From: Pseudomonas orientalis
GTDB taxonomy: Bacteria > Pseudomonadota > Gammaproteobacteria > Pseudomonadales > Pseudomonadaceae
Length of the DNA stretch: 64,000 nt
Direction of reading: 5' to 3'
NCBI RefSeq assembly: GCF_022807995.1
Contig: NZ_CP094351.1
Coordinates: forward strand, 308,501-372,500
This document shows, piece by piece, positions 27,872 to 37,086 of this stretch. Every line of letters starts with the position of its first letter. The stretch's first letter is position 1. The notes beneath the pieces were generated by a model. That model saw only the letters and a program-made list of their open reading frames with translations. It had not been told where the DNA came from and made no database searches. The position numbers were made by a program, and so were the translations under genes.

Positions 27872-28743
27872 TTAGGGTTCCCGGCCAGCGTGTACAAATA
27901 CTGACCATAGCCGGTTTTGCCGAAATATTTGGCGCGTTCCAGCAAATAGTCACGATCAATCCAGCCGTTTTCGTAAGCGATTTCTTCCAGGCAGGCGACT
28001 TTCAAGCCCTGGCGGTGCTCGATGGTCTGCACGTAAGTGGACGCTTCCAGCAGGCTGTCATGGGTGCCGGTGTCGAGCCAGGCAAAGCCGCGACCGAAAC
28101 GTTCAACGTGCAGGTCGCCGCGCTTGAGGTAGGCATTGTTGACGTCGGTAATTTCCAGTTCGCCGCGTGGCGAAGGCTGGACGGCCTTGGCGATCTTGAT
28201 CACGTCGTTGTCATAGAAATACAGGCCAGTCACCGCATAGCTGGATTTAGGCTGCGTCGGTTTTTCCTCGATCGACAGGGCACGGCCTTCCTTGTCGAAA
28301 TCGATCACGCCGAAACGCTCCGGGTCCTTGACCCAGTAGCCGAACACCGTGGCGCCGGACGGGCGTTTTGCGGCATTGCGCAACTGATCGCCGAAGTGCT
28401 GACCGTGGAAGATGTTGTCCCCCAGGATCAGGCACACCGGGTCATCACCGATGAACTCTTCGCCAATGATGAACGCCTGGGCCAAACCATCGGGCGAAGG
28501 CTGTTCCGCATAGCTGAAGCGTACGCCGAACTGGCTGCCGTCACCCAGGAGGTTGCGGTATTGCGGCAGGTCCACTGGCGTTGAGATCACCAGGATGTCC
28601 TTGATCCCCGCCAGCATCAGCACCGAGATCGGGTAGTAGATCATCGGCTTGTCATACACCGGCAACAGTTGTTTGGACACGCCCAGGGTAATGGGGTGCA
28701 AACGGGTGCCGGAACCGCCGGCCAATACAATTCCCTTCATCAT
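27868..28743 (-). CDS. rmlA: RmlA, glucose-1-phosphate thymidylyltransferase
   Basis: A 291-residue nucleotidyltransferase making dTDP-glucose, the first step of dTDP-rhamnose synthesis. Signature [19 protein letters not shown] at the N-terminus, [13 protein letters not shown] for metal binding, and [20 protein letters not shown]. The first ATG (28743) overlaps the rmlB stop; a second ATG follows directly, so the true start could be one codon later. Confidence 0.96.
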   Translation of the reverse strand: MMKGIVLAGGSGTRLHPITLGVSKQLLPVYDKPMIYYPISVLMLAGIKDILVISTPVDLPQYRNLLGDGSQFGVRFSYAEQPSPDGLAQAFIIGEEFIGDDPVCLILGDNIFHGQHFGDQLRNAAKRPSGATVFGYWVKDPERFGVIDFDKEGRALSIEEKPTQPKSSYAVTGLYFYDNDVIKIAKAVQPSPRGELEITDVNNAYLKRGDLHVERFGRGFAWLDTGTHDSLLEASTYVQTIEHRQGLKVACLEEIAYENGWIDRDYLLERAKYFGKTGYGQYLYTLAGNPK

Positions 28744-29822
28744 GCGATCAGATCCTTTACGTCAGTATTGCCAAGTCGTTCACCCTGATAACTGCCATCC
28801 TGGACCCTGCGGCACCATTCCAGGTTATCGAGGTACCACTGCACGGTCTTGCGCAGGCCGGTCTCAAAGGTTTCTTCCGGGACCCAGCCCAGCTCGCGCT
28901 CGATTTTGCTGGCGTCGATCGCATAGCGCTGGTCGTGGCCCGGACGGTCCTTGACGAAAGTGATCAGGTCGGTGAATTTTTCCACGCCGGCCGGACGCTG
29001 TGGCGCCAGCTCTTCCAGCAGCGCGCAGATGCCGCGCACGACGTCGATGTTCTTTTGTTCGTTGTGGCCGCCGATGTTGTAGGTCTCGCCCACCACACCC
29101 GTCGTCACCACCTTGAGCAGTGCACGGGCGTGATCCTCGACGAACAGCCAGTCGCGCACTTGCAAACCATCGCCATACACCGGCAGCGGCTTGCCTGCGA
29201 GGGCGTTGAGAATCACCAGCGGGATGAGCTTTTCAGGGAAGTGGAACGGCCCGTAGTTGTTCGAGCAGTTGGTCAACAGCACCGGCAGGCCGTAGGTACG
29301 CTGCCAGGCGCGGACCAGATGGTCGGAGGCGGCCTTGCTGGCCGAGTACGGCGAGCTGGGGGCGTAGGGCGTGGTTTCGGTGAACAGATCGTCCACTCCG
29401 TGCAGGTCGCCGTACACCTCGTCGGTGGAGATGTGGTGGAAACGGAACGCGCTTTTCGCAGGTTCTGCCAGCTTCTGCCAATAGGCACGGGTGGCTTCCA
29501 GCAGGCTGTAGGTGCCGACAATGTTGGTCTGGATAAAATCCGACGGGCCGTCGATGGAACGGTCCACATGGGACTCGGCCGCCAGGTGCATGATCGCGTC
29601 CGGCTCAAAGCGCGCCAGTACGGCGCTGACGGTGGCCTGGTCGATGATATCGGCCTGGACGAACTCATAGCGGCTGTTGGACGCAATGCTGGCCAGCGAC
29701 TCAAGGTTGCCGGCGTACGTGAGCTTGTCCAGGTTGAGCACTTCATGCTCAGTGTGCTGGATCAGATGCCGGATCAGGGCCGAGCCAATAAATCCGGCAC
29801 CGCCGGTGATGAGAATGCGCAT
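28740..29822 (-). CDS. rmlB: RmlB, dTDP-glucose 4,6-dehydratase
   Basis: A 360-residue NAD-dependent dehydratase. It has the Rossmann motif [15 protein letters not shown], the [11 protein letters not shown] segment, the YxxxK motif [17 protein letters not shown] and [15 protein letters not shown]. First gene of the rmlBACD operon, whose product dTDP-L-rhamnose is used for lipopolysaccharide or rhamnolipid synthesis. Confidence 0.96.
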   Translation of the reverse strand: MRILITGGAGFIGSALIRHLIQHTEHEVLNLDKLTYAGNLESLASIASNSRYEFVQADIIDQATVSAVLARFEPDAIMHLAAESHVDRSIDGPSDFIQTNIVGTYSLLEATRAYWQKLAEPAKSAFRFHHISTDEVYGDLHGVDDLFTETTPYAPSSPYSASKAASDHLVRAWQRTYGLPVLLTNCSNNYGPFHFPEKLIPLVILNALAGKPLPVYGDGLQVRDWLFVEDHARALLKVVTTGVVGETYNIGGHNEQKNIDVVRGICALLEELAPQRPAGVEKFTDLITFVKDRPGHDQRYAIDASKIERELGWVPEETFETGLRKTVQWYLDNLEWCRRVQDGSYQGERLGNTDVKDLIA

Positions 29823-29973
29823 GTCGAGGGCCTTTTCCTTAGACGGACATTAAGCGAAAGAAGCATAGCTTGAGTTGTGAATCGAGCGGGCGCAAGCGCG
29901 GCGAGCGGGAGGGGTTGATTAACGCCCCCGAACAATGGCGATATAGACGCCTGATAAAACCGAGGTCGTCACA

Positions 29974-32883
29974 ATGTTGCTTGCCACATTGATCCATCGT
30001 GCCAGCTTGCCGTGCCCCCAGTTGAGCCTTGAACAGGCGGCCCATCTGCTTGAGCAGCATTATGGCCTTAGCGGCACATTGCAATCATTGGGCAGTCAAC
30101 AAGACCTTAACTTCAGGATTGACAGCGCCCAGGGCCGCTTCGTTCTGAAAATCTGCCGGGGTGACTACGCGGCCATTGAGCTCCAGGCCCAGCATGCGGC
30201 CCTCAACGCGCTGCAGGCAAACGTGCAGGTACGCGTGCCCAGGGTGATCAAGGCCCTCAATGGCGATGAGCTGCTGAGCGTCACCGTCGACGGACAACCC
30301 CTGCATCTGCGGCTACTGGACTACATCGACGGCCAGCCCCTGACTCATTTGCCTCATCTGGGCCGCGACGTGATCGCAGGCTTCGGCGACCTGTGCGGGC
30401 GCATGAGCCTGGCGCTGGCAACGTTCACCCATCCCGGCCTGGACCGCACCCTGCAATGGGACCCGCGCCACGCGCAAGCGCTGATCAAGCATTTGCTGGC
30501 GACTTTGCCCGACCTCGCCCATCGCGCCGCGCTGGAACAGGTCGCCTTACAGGTCGAGGCGCATATGGGGCCTTTGGCTGCGCACTTGCCCTGGCAGGCC
30601 GTGCACATGGACATCACCGACGACAATGTGGTGTGGCAGCGTGATGCTCAGCGGCACTGGCAGGTCCAGGGTGTAATCGATTTCGGCGACCTGGTGCATA
30701 CCTGGCGCATTGCCGACCTGTCAGTCACCTGCGCCGCGCTGCTGCACCATGCCGAGGGCGACCCGTTTGCCATCCTGCCAGCGATCCGCGCTTGCCACGC
30801 GGTCACGCCGTTGCAGCATGCAGAGTTGCGCGCGCTGTGGCCGCTGATCGTGGCCCGCGCAGCGGTGCTGGTACTGAGCAGCGAGCAGCAGCAACGCCTG
30901 GACCCTGATAACGCCTACCTGTTGAAGAACGCCGAGCACGAGTGGGAAATTTTCCACGTCGCGACATCGGTGCCGTTCGAATTGATGGAGGCGGCGATCC
31001 TCACGGGTGTCGGTGAGACGTTGGCAGAGTTGACCACCCAGGAATTTGCCCCATTGCTGCCAGGGCTGGTCGGGCGGGAATTCGCATTGATCGACCTGGG
31101 CGTACTCAGCCCGCATTTCGAGGCGGGCAACTGGGAGACGCCTGGCATCGATCAACGATTGCTGGACGAAGCGGCGGCTGTGCATGGACTGGCGGCCAGC
31201 CGTTATGGGCAATACCGGTTGTCGCGCACCCGTCCGGACAGCGCTGTGGAGCCGGACACGTTTCCCCTTCACGTCGAATTGCATCTGCCCCCTGGCACAG
31301 TGGTTGAAGCCCCTTTCGCAGGGACCTTGCGCGAGGGGGCTGACGGCTTGCTGTGTGTGCATGACGAGCGCCTGAGTCTGCGCGTATGGGGCGTGAAAAC
31401 GCCGCTCGATCCCGGTGCAGTGGTCGTGAAAGGGCAGGTACTCGGTGAAGTCCACGGGCCGTTGATCGTGCAACTGTGTCGTACCGACCTTGAGGCACCG
31501 CTGTTCTGTGCCCCCTCCAAGGCGCCGGCCTGGCAAGCGTTGTGCCCGTCACCTGCGGCGCTGCTTGGGCTGGCCTGCGACGCCGAACCGGAGCTGGACC
31601 CCGAGGCGCTGCTGGCCCGGCGCGACGCCAGCTTCGCCCGCTCGCAGAAGCATTACTACGTTGACCCGCCGCGTATCGAGCGCGGCTGGCGCAATCACCT
31701 GATCGACATGCAGGGCCGCTCCTACCTGGACATGCTCAACAACGTGGCCGTGCTGGGCCACGGCCACCCGCGCATGGCGGCGGTGGCGGCGCGGCAGTGG
31801 TCATTGCTCAACACCAACTCGCGATTTCACTACGCGGCGATTGCCGAGTTTTCCGAGCGCCTGCTGGCGCTGGCGCCGGAGGGCATGGATCGGGTGTTTC
31901 TGGTCAACAGCGGCACCGAGGCCAATGACCTGGCGATCCGCCTGGCCTGGGCCTACAGCGGCGGGCGCGACATGCTCAGTGTGCTGGAGGCTTATCACGG
32001 CTGGTCGGTGGCGGCGGACGCGGTGTCGACCTCGATTGCCGATAATCCCCAGGCGTTGAGCAGCCGCCCGGACTGGGTGCACCCGGTGACGGCGCCGAAT
32101 ACCTACCGTGGTGAGTTTCGCGGGCCGGACAGTGCGCCTGACTATGTACGAAGCGTGGAGCACAACCTGGCGAAAATCGCGGCGAGCCAACGTCAACTGG
32201 CAGGTTTCATCTGCGAGCCGGTGTATGGCAACGCCGGTGGTATTTCATTGCCGCCGGGCTACTTGCAGCAGGTTTATGGGTTGGTCCGCGCCCAGGGCGG
32301 CGTGTGTATCGCCGATGAGGTGCAGGTGGGCTATGGCCGCATGGGGCATTTTTTCTGGGGCTTTGAAGAGCAAGGCGTGGTGCCGGACATCATTACCATG
32401 GCCAAAGGCATGGGCAACGGGCAGCCGCTGGGGGCGGTGATCACCCGTCGCGAAATTGCCGAGGCCCTGGAAGCCGAGGGTTATTTTTTCTCCTCATCGG
32501 GCGGTAGCCCGGTCAGTTGCCGTATCGGCATGGCGGTACTGGATGTGATGGAGGAAGAAAAACTGTGGGAAAACGCCCAGGTAGTAGGGGGATATTTCAA
32601 GGCCCGCCTGCAAGCGTTGATCGAGCACCATCCGTTAGTCGGTGCGGTGCACGGTTCCGGCTTCTATCTGGGGCTGGAGCTGGTGCGTGACCGCCAAACC
32701 CTGGAACCTGCGACGCAGGAGACGGCGCTGTTATGTGACCGTCTGCGCGAACTGGGGGTTTTCATGCAGCCGACCGGCGACTATCTGAACATCCTCAAGA
32801 TCAAGCCGCCGATGGTGACTACCCGGCGCAGTGTGGATTTTTTCGTCGACATGCTGTCGAAGGTGCTCGACGAACAGTTGTAA
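29974..32883 (+). CDS. Three-part fusion: kinase-like domain, M23/lipoyl-like middle, class III aminotransferase
   Basis: A 969-residue protein. About residues 25-330 form an aminoglycoside-phosphotransferase/homoserine-kinase-like domain (FRIDSAQGRFVLKICRG; VHMDITDDNVVW; GVIDFGDLVHTWRIADLS). Residues about 420-510 form a small beta domain of peptidase M23/biotinyl-like type (VVEAPFAGTLREGADGLLC). About 550-969 is a class III PLP aminotransferase, with VFLVNSGTEANDLAIRLA, ICIADEVQVGYG-like CIADEVQVGYGRMGHFFWG, and the Schiff-base lysine in IITMAKGMGNGQPLG. Substrate unknown; related fusions are annotated as aminotransferases. It precedes aguA in the same direction. Confidence 0.85.
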   Translation: MLLATLIHRASLPCPQLSLEQAAHLLEQHYGLSGTLQSLGSQQDLNFRIDSAQGRFVLKICRGDYAAIELQAQHAALNALQANVQVRVPRVIKALNGDELLSVTVDGQPLHLRLLDYIDGQPLTHLPHLGRDVIAGFGDLCGRMSLALATFTHPGLDRTLQWDPRHAQALIKHLLATLPDLAHRAALEQVALQVEAHMGPLAAHLPWQAVHMDITDDNVVWQRDAQRHWQVQGVIDFGDLVHTWRIADLSVTCAALLHHAEGDPFAILPAIRACHAVTPLQHAELRALWPLIVARAAVLVLSSEQQQRLDPDNAYLLKNAEHEWEIFHVATSVPFELMEAAILTGVGETLAELTTQEFAPLLPGLVGREFALIDLGVLSPHFEAGNWETPGIDQRLLDEAAAVHGLAASRYGQYRLSRTRPDSAVEPDTFPLHVELHLPPGTVVEAPFAGTLREGADGLLCVHDERLSLRVWGVKTPLDPGAVVVKGQVLGEVHGPLIVQLCRTDLEAPLFCAPSKAPAWQALCPSPAALLGLACDAEPELDPEALLARRDASFARSQKHYYVDPPRIERGWRNHLIDMQGRSYLDMLNNVAVLGHGHPRMAAVAARQWSLLNTNSRFHYAAIAEFSERLLALAPEGMDRVFLVNSGTEANDLAIRLAWAYSGGRDMLSVLEAYHGWSVAADAVSTSIADNPQALSSRPDWVHPVTAPNTYRGEFRGPDSAPDYVRSVEHNLAKIAASQRQLAGFICEPVYGNAGGISLPPGYLQQVYGLVRAQGGVCIADEVQVGYGRMGHFFWGFEEQGVVPDIITMAKGMGNGQPLGAVITRREIAEALEAEGYFFSSSGGSPVSCRIGMAVLDVMEEEKLWENAQVVGGYFKARLQALIEHHPLVGAVHGSGFYLGLELVRDRQTLEPATQETALLCDRLRELGVFMQPTGDYLNILKIKPPMVTTRRSVDFFVDMLSKVLDEQL

Positions 32884-32944
32884 CAAGTCGATTGTTATCG
32901 ACTGCATTTGATGAAATTTATTTTCCGCCCTGTTTTTTAGCTAC

Positions 32945-32982
32945 TAAAGCCGATATTTATCCGTTATAAAGTCGGCTTTCAC
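32945..32982 (+). terminator. Possible terminator between the fusion gene and aguA
   Basis: Stem AAAGCCGA / TCGGCTTT, extended inward by TTTAT / ATAAA. The following T run is short, so efficiency may be partial. It suggests that aguA has its own promoter. Confidence 0.45.
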
Positions 32983-33006
32983 CCCCCATTCGGAGTCCTG
33001 ATCGTC

Positions 33007-34113
33007 ATGACCACCCTGCACAGCACGCCTCGCGCCGATGGCTTTCATATGCCCGCCGAATGGGCGCCACAGACCCAGACCTGGATGATCTGGCCCGAGC
33101 GTCCGGACAACTGGCGCCTGGGCGGCAAGCCGGCGCAGGCGGCCCATGTGGCCGTGGCCAAGGCCATCGCACGGTTCGAACCGGTGACCGTCGCGGTTTC
33201 CGCCGGCCAGTACGAAAACGCCCGCAGCCGCCTCGACGTGCCGAATATCCGCGTGGTGGAGATGTCCAGCGACGACGCCTGGGTACGGGATACCGGGCCG
33301 ACGTTCGTGATCAACGACAGCGGCGAAGTGCGCGGTGTGAACTGGGATTTCAACGCCTGGGGCGGTTTTGATGGCGGTCTGTATGCGCCGTGGAACCGCG
33401 ACTCGCAGGTGGGCGGCAAGATTCTCGAGATCGAGCGCGCCTCACGTTACCGCACCGAAGGCTTCGTGCTGGAAGGCGGTTCGATTCATGTCGACGGCGA
33501 AGGCACCCTGATCACCACCGAAGAGTGCCTCCTGAACCGCAATCGCAACCCGCACCTGGATCGCGCGGCCATTGAAGCGGTACTCAGCGCCAACCTGGCT
33601 GTGGATAAGATCATCTGGTTGCCGGATGGCCTGTTCAACGACGAAACCGACGGCCATGTGGATAACTTCTGCTGCTACGTACGCCCAGGTGAAGTGCTGC
33701 TGGCCTGGACCGATGACCCGCAGGATCCGAACTACGCACGCTGCCACGCCGCCATGGACGTGCTGCAAAGCAGCACGGACGCCCAGGGTCGCTCGTTCAC
33801 GGTGCACAAGATGCCGATTCCGGGGCCGCTGTATGCCACCGAGGAAGAATGCGCTGGTGTCGATCCGGTGGACGGCAGCCAGGAACGTAATCCGAGCGTG
33901 AGGTTGGCCGGTTCCTACGTCAACTTCCTGATTGTCAACGGCGGCATCATCGCGCCGAGCTTCGATGACCCGCTGGACCACCAGGCCGAGCAGATCCTGC
34001 AGAACCTGTTCCCGCAACACGAAGTGGTAATGGTGCCGGGTCGCGAACTGTTACTGGGGGGCGGCAATATTCACTGCCTGACCCAGCAGCAACCCGCCCC
34101 GCTGAGAAATTGA
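33007..34113 (+). CDS. aguA: AguA, agmatine deiminase
   Basis: A 368-residue pentein-fold enzyme converting agmatine to N-carbamoylputrescine and ammonia. The sequence shows [20 protein letters not shown] at the N-terminus, the conserved [49 protein letters not shown], and the catalytic Cys in [14 protein letters not shown] at the end. Length matches the family. aguB is not adjacent. Confidence 0.96.
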   Translation: MTTLHSTPRADGFHMPAEWAPQTQTWMIWPERPDNWRLGGKPAQAAHVAVAKAIARFEPVTVAVSAGQYENARSRLDVPNIRVVEMSSDDAWVRDTGPTFVINDSGEVRGVNWDFNAWGGFDGGLYAPWNRDSQVGGKILEIERASRYRTEGFVLEGGSIHVDGEGTLITTEECLLNRNRNPHLDRAAIEAVLSANLAVDKIIWLPDGLFNDETDGHVDNFCCYVRPGEVLLAWTDDPQDPNYARCHAAMDVLQSSTDAQGRSFTVHKMPIPGPLYATEEECAGVDPVDGSQERNPSVRLAGSYVNFLIVNGGIIAPSFDDPLDHQAEQILQNLFPQHEVVMVPGRELLLGGGNIHCLTQQQPAPLRN

Positions 34114-34173
34114 GTGCAGTTGTAACAGCGCCTTGATGGCGAGTGAGTACCGCGCGATAGCGGTGTTCCAGGC

Positions 34174-34208
34174 AAGCCCGCAGCCCGTCAAGGTCGCGGG
34201 CTTTTTTG
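34174..34208 (+). terminator. Rho-independent terminator of aguA
   Basis: Stem AAGCCCGC (34174-34181) pairs with GCGGGCTT (34196-34203), followed by T-rich sequence. Confidence 0.85.
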
Positions 34209-34348
34209 CGCCTGAATACCTGTGAATACGGGATATTGGCATAGCTCTTGTATCGCAGAGAAACGACAGAGTCCCAAGTCATGACCGCATAGTTCTGTCA
34301 CATACCTTGAGTAAGTTAGCCGCTCACGCAGCAGGAGAGAGCGCTGAA

Positions 34349-34564
34349 ATGAATGCCGAAATCAACCTGATGTACACGCGCACGTTCCACCCGGTGCGGG
34401 TCGATGGCGATGCCATCCACGCGCTGGGGCTCTGGTTGAAGGAAAACGGCTCGCGGCAAGTCAGGCAGCAGCCTGACTTGCGCAGCGTGATGAGCGAACG
34501 CTACCCGGCGGGTTTGTTCACGGAGGATGAGGTGCAGGTGTTGTGCGAGCTGATGAGTCACTGA
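34349..34564 (+). CDS. Small hypothetical protein
   Basis: A 71-residue soluble protein beginning MNAEINLMYTRTFHPVRVDG and ending VQVLCELMSH. The ribosome binding site AGGAGAG at 34333-34339 supports ATG 34349; a TTG at 34307 would add 14 residues without a site. No domain was recognised. It converges on the TonB receptor gene. Confidence 0.6.
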   Translation: MNAEINLMYTRTFHPVRVDGDAIHALGLWLKENGSRQVRQQPDLRSVMSERYPAGLFTEDEVQVLCELMSH

Positions 34565-34590
34565 GCAGCTTCCACATCGCTGGAGACGCT

Positions 34591-36678
34591 TTAGAAGCTG
34601 TAGGTGCCTGTCACCACCACACTACGCGGCTCACCCGGCTGAATCTGCGCGACGCTGGTAGCCGAGGCGTAATAATGTTTGTCGGCGATATTGTTCAGCG
34701 CTGCCCTGACATCCCATTCTTTCTGACGGAACCCGGCAAGCGCGTCCCAGCGACCGTAACCGGGTAATACCACGGTATTGAGGTTGTCGGCATAACGGTC
34801 ACCGACCAGGGTCAGGCCGGTTTCGGCATACCAACCCATCTGCGGTTTCCAGGTGATGAACACGCTGGCATTGCGCTTGGCCACGTCGCTGATGCGCTTG
34901 CCTTCGAAACCATTGTTGTCCTCCTCGACCTTGGCATCCTGCAGGCCGACGCCGCCGCGCACGTACCAATTGCCGACGAGCTTGCCGGTGGCGGTCAGCT
35001 CGATGCCGCGCGAACGTTGCTTGCCCGTCAGCAGGGTGACGGTGCGGTCCAGCGGGTCGCTGGTGCGGCGGTTGTAGAGTTCGAGTTCGTACACAGCCAG
35101 GGTGGTGCTCAAGCGGTCGTCGAGCCAATCGCTTTTCACCCCGATTTCCTTCTGTTTGGTCAGCTCGGGGCTCAGGTCGTTGACGCTGCCGGCGGCGTTC
35201 GGCGTGATACCGATCAAACCGCCGCCTGCCGGGGAGAACGTTTTGCTCCAGGAGGCATAGAAGGAGTGATGCTCCAGCGGCGTCCACACCAGGCCGACGC
35301 GGGGGCTGGTGCTGTGGCTTTCGACGTCCTGTTGAGTGTTGAGCAGCTTGTTGGTGGTGTCGACGTCGAAGCGGTCATAACGCAGCCCGCCCAGCAGTTG
35401 CCACTGATCGTTCAGACGCAGTTGATCCTGTACGTACAGGGCGCGGCTTTCGACTTCAGTGTGGTTGTCGCTCGAAACGCTCATCCGCCCGGTGTGGCTG
35501 AGGTGACGGTTGGGTTGGTTCAGATCAAGGCTGGGTACAGCCTGGCCGCCCCGATTGGGCGCGGTGGCCGTGTAGAGTTTCGGGTCGCGGCGCTGGCTGC
35601 CCAGTTCAATCCCGGTGAGCAGGCGGTGCTCAAGCCCGAAGGTATCGAAACCCCCTTCCAGCTCGAGGTTGTTGAACACATTGCGGGTGGTCAGGTCCTG
35701 CTGCCAGTGCTGGCGGCTGACGGTGTTGGTTCTCGCGTCGTAGCCGGTCTGGTAAGTGTTGTCGAAATCGCTGTCGAGCTTGAATACGCCCAGAGTGTGG
35801 CGCAGCTGCCAGTTGTCGTTGAGCTCATAGGCCAGTTTGGAGCGCAGGGACTGGGAGGTGTCATCGATGTAGTCGCCGCTGGAGAAATAGGTGGTGCTGC
35901 GACTCACGTCCGCAGGGCGCCCATTGACCCCGGGAACGCCGCGGTCCGGCGTGCGGTTGTAGCGGCTGTATTCGTATTGCACCAGCCAGTTCAGCTCGGG
36001 CGTGAGTTGCCAGCTCATCGACGGCGCGAACAGCTGGCGGTTGCCACTGACGCCATCGCGGAAACTGTTGTTGTCCTGGTTGCCCATGTTCAGGCGCAGG
36101 CTGATGTTATCGCTGGGGTCGGTACTCAGATCGGCATACAGGCTGCGCAGGTCGTTGCTGCCGCCCTGGGCTTCGAGGCTGGATGTGCGCCCGGGGGTCG
36201 GCAGTTTGCTTACGCGGTTGACGATGCCGCCCTGGCCGCCGCGCCCGTAGAGCACGGCTGCCGGGCCCTTCAGCACTTCGATACGTTCGATGTTATGCAG
36301 GTCGCGCACGTATTGGCTGTCGTCGCGGATGCCGTCCAGGTAGAAGTCATTGCTCGCGTCAAAACCGCGGATACGCAGGCTGTCGAAGCGTGTATCGGCA
36401 CCGCTGCTGACGTTGGGAATACCGCTCAACGCCTGGCCCAGATCGTTGGTGCCATAGGCGCGCAGGCTATCGGTTTTCACCGAATCGATTGCCTGGGGCA
36501 CATAACGTATGGCAGTCGCTGTGCGCGTGGCGGTGTTGCTTTGCTTGATGCGTGGGTCATCTTCGTCGAGTTCCGCGCTGATCGAGGTGGCGGGTAACAC
36601 CGTGGTGGCAGAGGCAAAACCGGCAGACAGCACAGCAGAAAGCCCGAGGAAAATGGGCGTCAGGCGAGGGGCGGGCAT
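34591..36678 (-). CDS. TonB-dependent siderophore receptor
   Basis: A 695-residue outer-membrane receptor. It has a signal peptide (TPIFLGLSAVLSAGFASA), a plug domain (GTNDLGQALSGIPNV; LRIRGFDASNDFYLDGIRDD; IERIEVLKGPAAVLYGRGGQGGIVN) and a 22-stranded barrel ending in the terminal aromatic TGTYSF. The FYLDGIRDD element is common in catecholate/ferrichrome-type receptors (Fiu/PiuA-like). The substrate cannot be fixed from sequence. A Fur-like site lies about 50 bases upstream, so iron control is likely. No sigma/anti-sigma pair is adjacent. Confidence 0.9.
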   Translation of the reverse strand: MPAPRLTPIFLGLSAVLSAGFASATTVLPATSISAELDEDDPRIKQSNTATRTATAIRYVPQAIDSVKTDSLRAYGTNDLGQALSGIPNVSSGADTRFDSLRIRGFDASNDFYLDGIRDDSQYVRDLHNIERIEVLKGPAAVLYGRGGQGGIVNRVSKLPTPGRTSSLEAQGGSNDLRSLYADLSTDPSDNISLRLNMGNQDNNSFRDGVSGNRQLFAPSMSWQLTPELNWLVQYEYSRYNRTPDRGVPGVNGRPADVSRSTTYFSSGDYIDDTSQSLRSKLAYELNDNWQLRHTLGVFKLDSDFDNTYQTGYDARTNTVSRQHWQQDLTTRNVFNNLELEGGFDTFGLEHRLLTGIELGSQRRDPKLYTATAPNRGGQAVPSLDLNQPNRHLSHTGRMSVSSDNHTEVESRALYVQDQLRLNDQWQLLGGLRYDRFDVDTTNKLLNTQQDVESHSTSPRVGLVWTPLEHHSFYASWSKTFSPAGGGLIGITPNAAGSVNDLSPELTKQKEIGVKSDWLDDRLSTTLAVYELELYNRRTSDPLDRTVTLLTGKQRSRGIELTATGKLVGNWYVRGGVGLQDAKVEEDNNGFEGKRISDVAKRNASVFITWKPQMGWYAETGLTLVGDRYADNLNTVVLPGYGRWDALAGFRQKEWDVRAALNNIADKHYYASATSVAQIQPGEPRSVVVTGTYSF

Positions 36679-36722
36679 GGGCGAAAGTGTCCGAATTGTC
36701 AGGGAGGGTAAAGTGCGCGAAT

Positions 36723-36741
36723 GGTAATGCTTTGCATTTGC
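36723..36741 (-). promoter_or_regulatory. Fur-like box upstream of the TonB receptor
   Basis: Reading on the minus strand the 19 bases GCAAATGCAAAGCATTACC match the GATAATGATAATCATTATC consensus at 13 of 19 positions. It lies 45 bases upstream of the receptor start, a position fitting iron repression. Confidence 0.6.
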
Positions 36742-36889
36742 TCGCGGGATCTATTCCCAAACGTACCGCTGGTTAATTTGTTACTTAGTGTGTTTTTTCG
36801 GGGCTGGTGACGGGTTTCCCGGGCGGTTACCCCAGCTCTACGGGTCTGTGCTTAGAATTATTTAGCCTAAATACAGGTGGTTCACGAAA

Positions 36890-36919
36890 TTGACACATAG
36901 TTCAACCCGCGCATAGGAT
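36890..36919 (+). promoter_or_regulatory. Sigma-70-like promoter upstream of the oprD-family gene
   Basis: Consensus -35 TTGACA (36890-36895) and a -10 like TAGGAT (36914-36919) with an 18 base spacer. Confidence 0.5.
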
Positions 36920-36925
36920 TGCGTC

Positions 36926-37007
36926 CAACGCCTGTGGCTGACAGCCATGACTCATCCAATAAGAAAAGGCCCGCGGCTGTTCAGTCGTCCGCGGGCCTTG
37001 TTTTTTC
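36926..37007 (+). ncRNA. Candidate small RNA or leader upstream of the porin
   Basis: A promoter-like element at 36890-36919 is followed 50 bases later by a strong terminator (36967-37007), giving a transcript of about 80 nucleotides that ends before the porin start at 37087. It could be a free small RNA or a leader with attenuation of the porin. There is no direct evidence of expression. Confidence 0.4.
36967..37007 (+). terminator. Rho-independent terminator in the porin upstream region
   Basis: Perfect 10 bp stem AGGCCCGCGG (36967-36976) / CCGCGGGCCT (36989-36998), followed by TGTTTTTTC. It lies 80 bases before the porin start. Confidence 0.85.
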
Positions 37008-37086
37008 TGGAGAAAGTCGACACCGGAAAGTGATAGGGGCCTGGTGTCATAGCGCGTACTCAACCAGTAATAAGGAATATAAGAAC

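Noticed and set aside
35017..36597. 526-codon open frame antisense to the TonB receptor
   Set aside because: The opposite strand encodes a complete, conserved receptor with signal peptide and terminal Phe; the antisense product has no domain.
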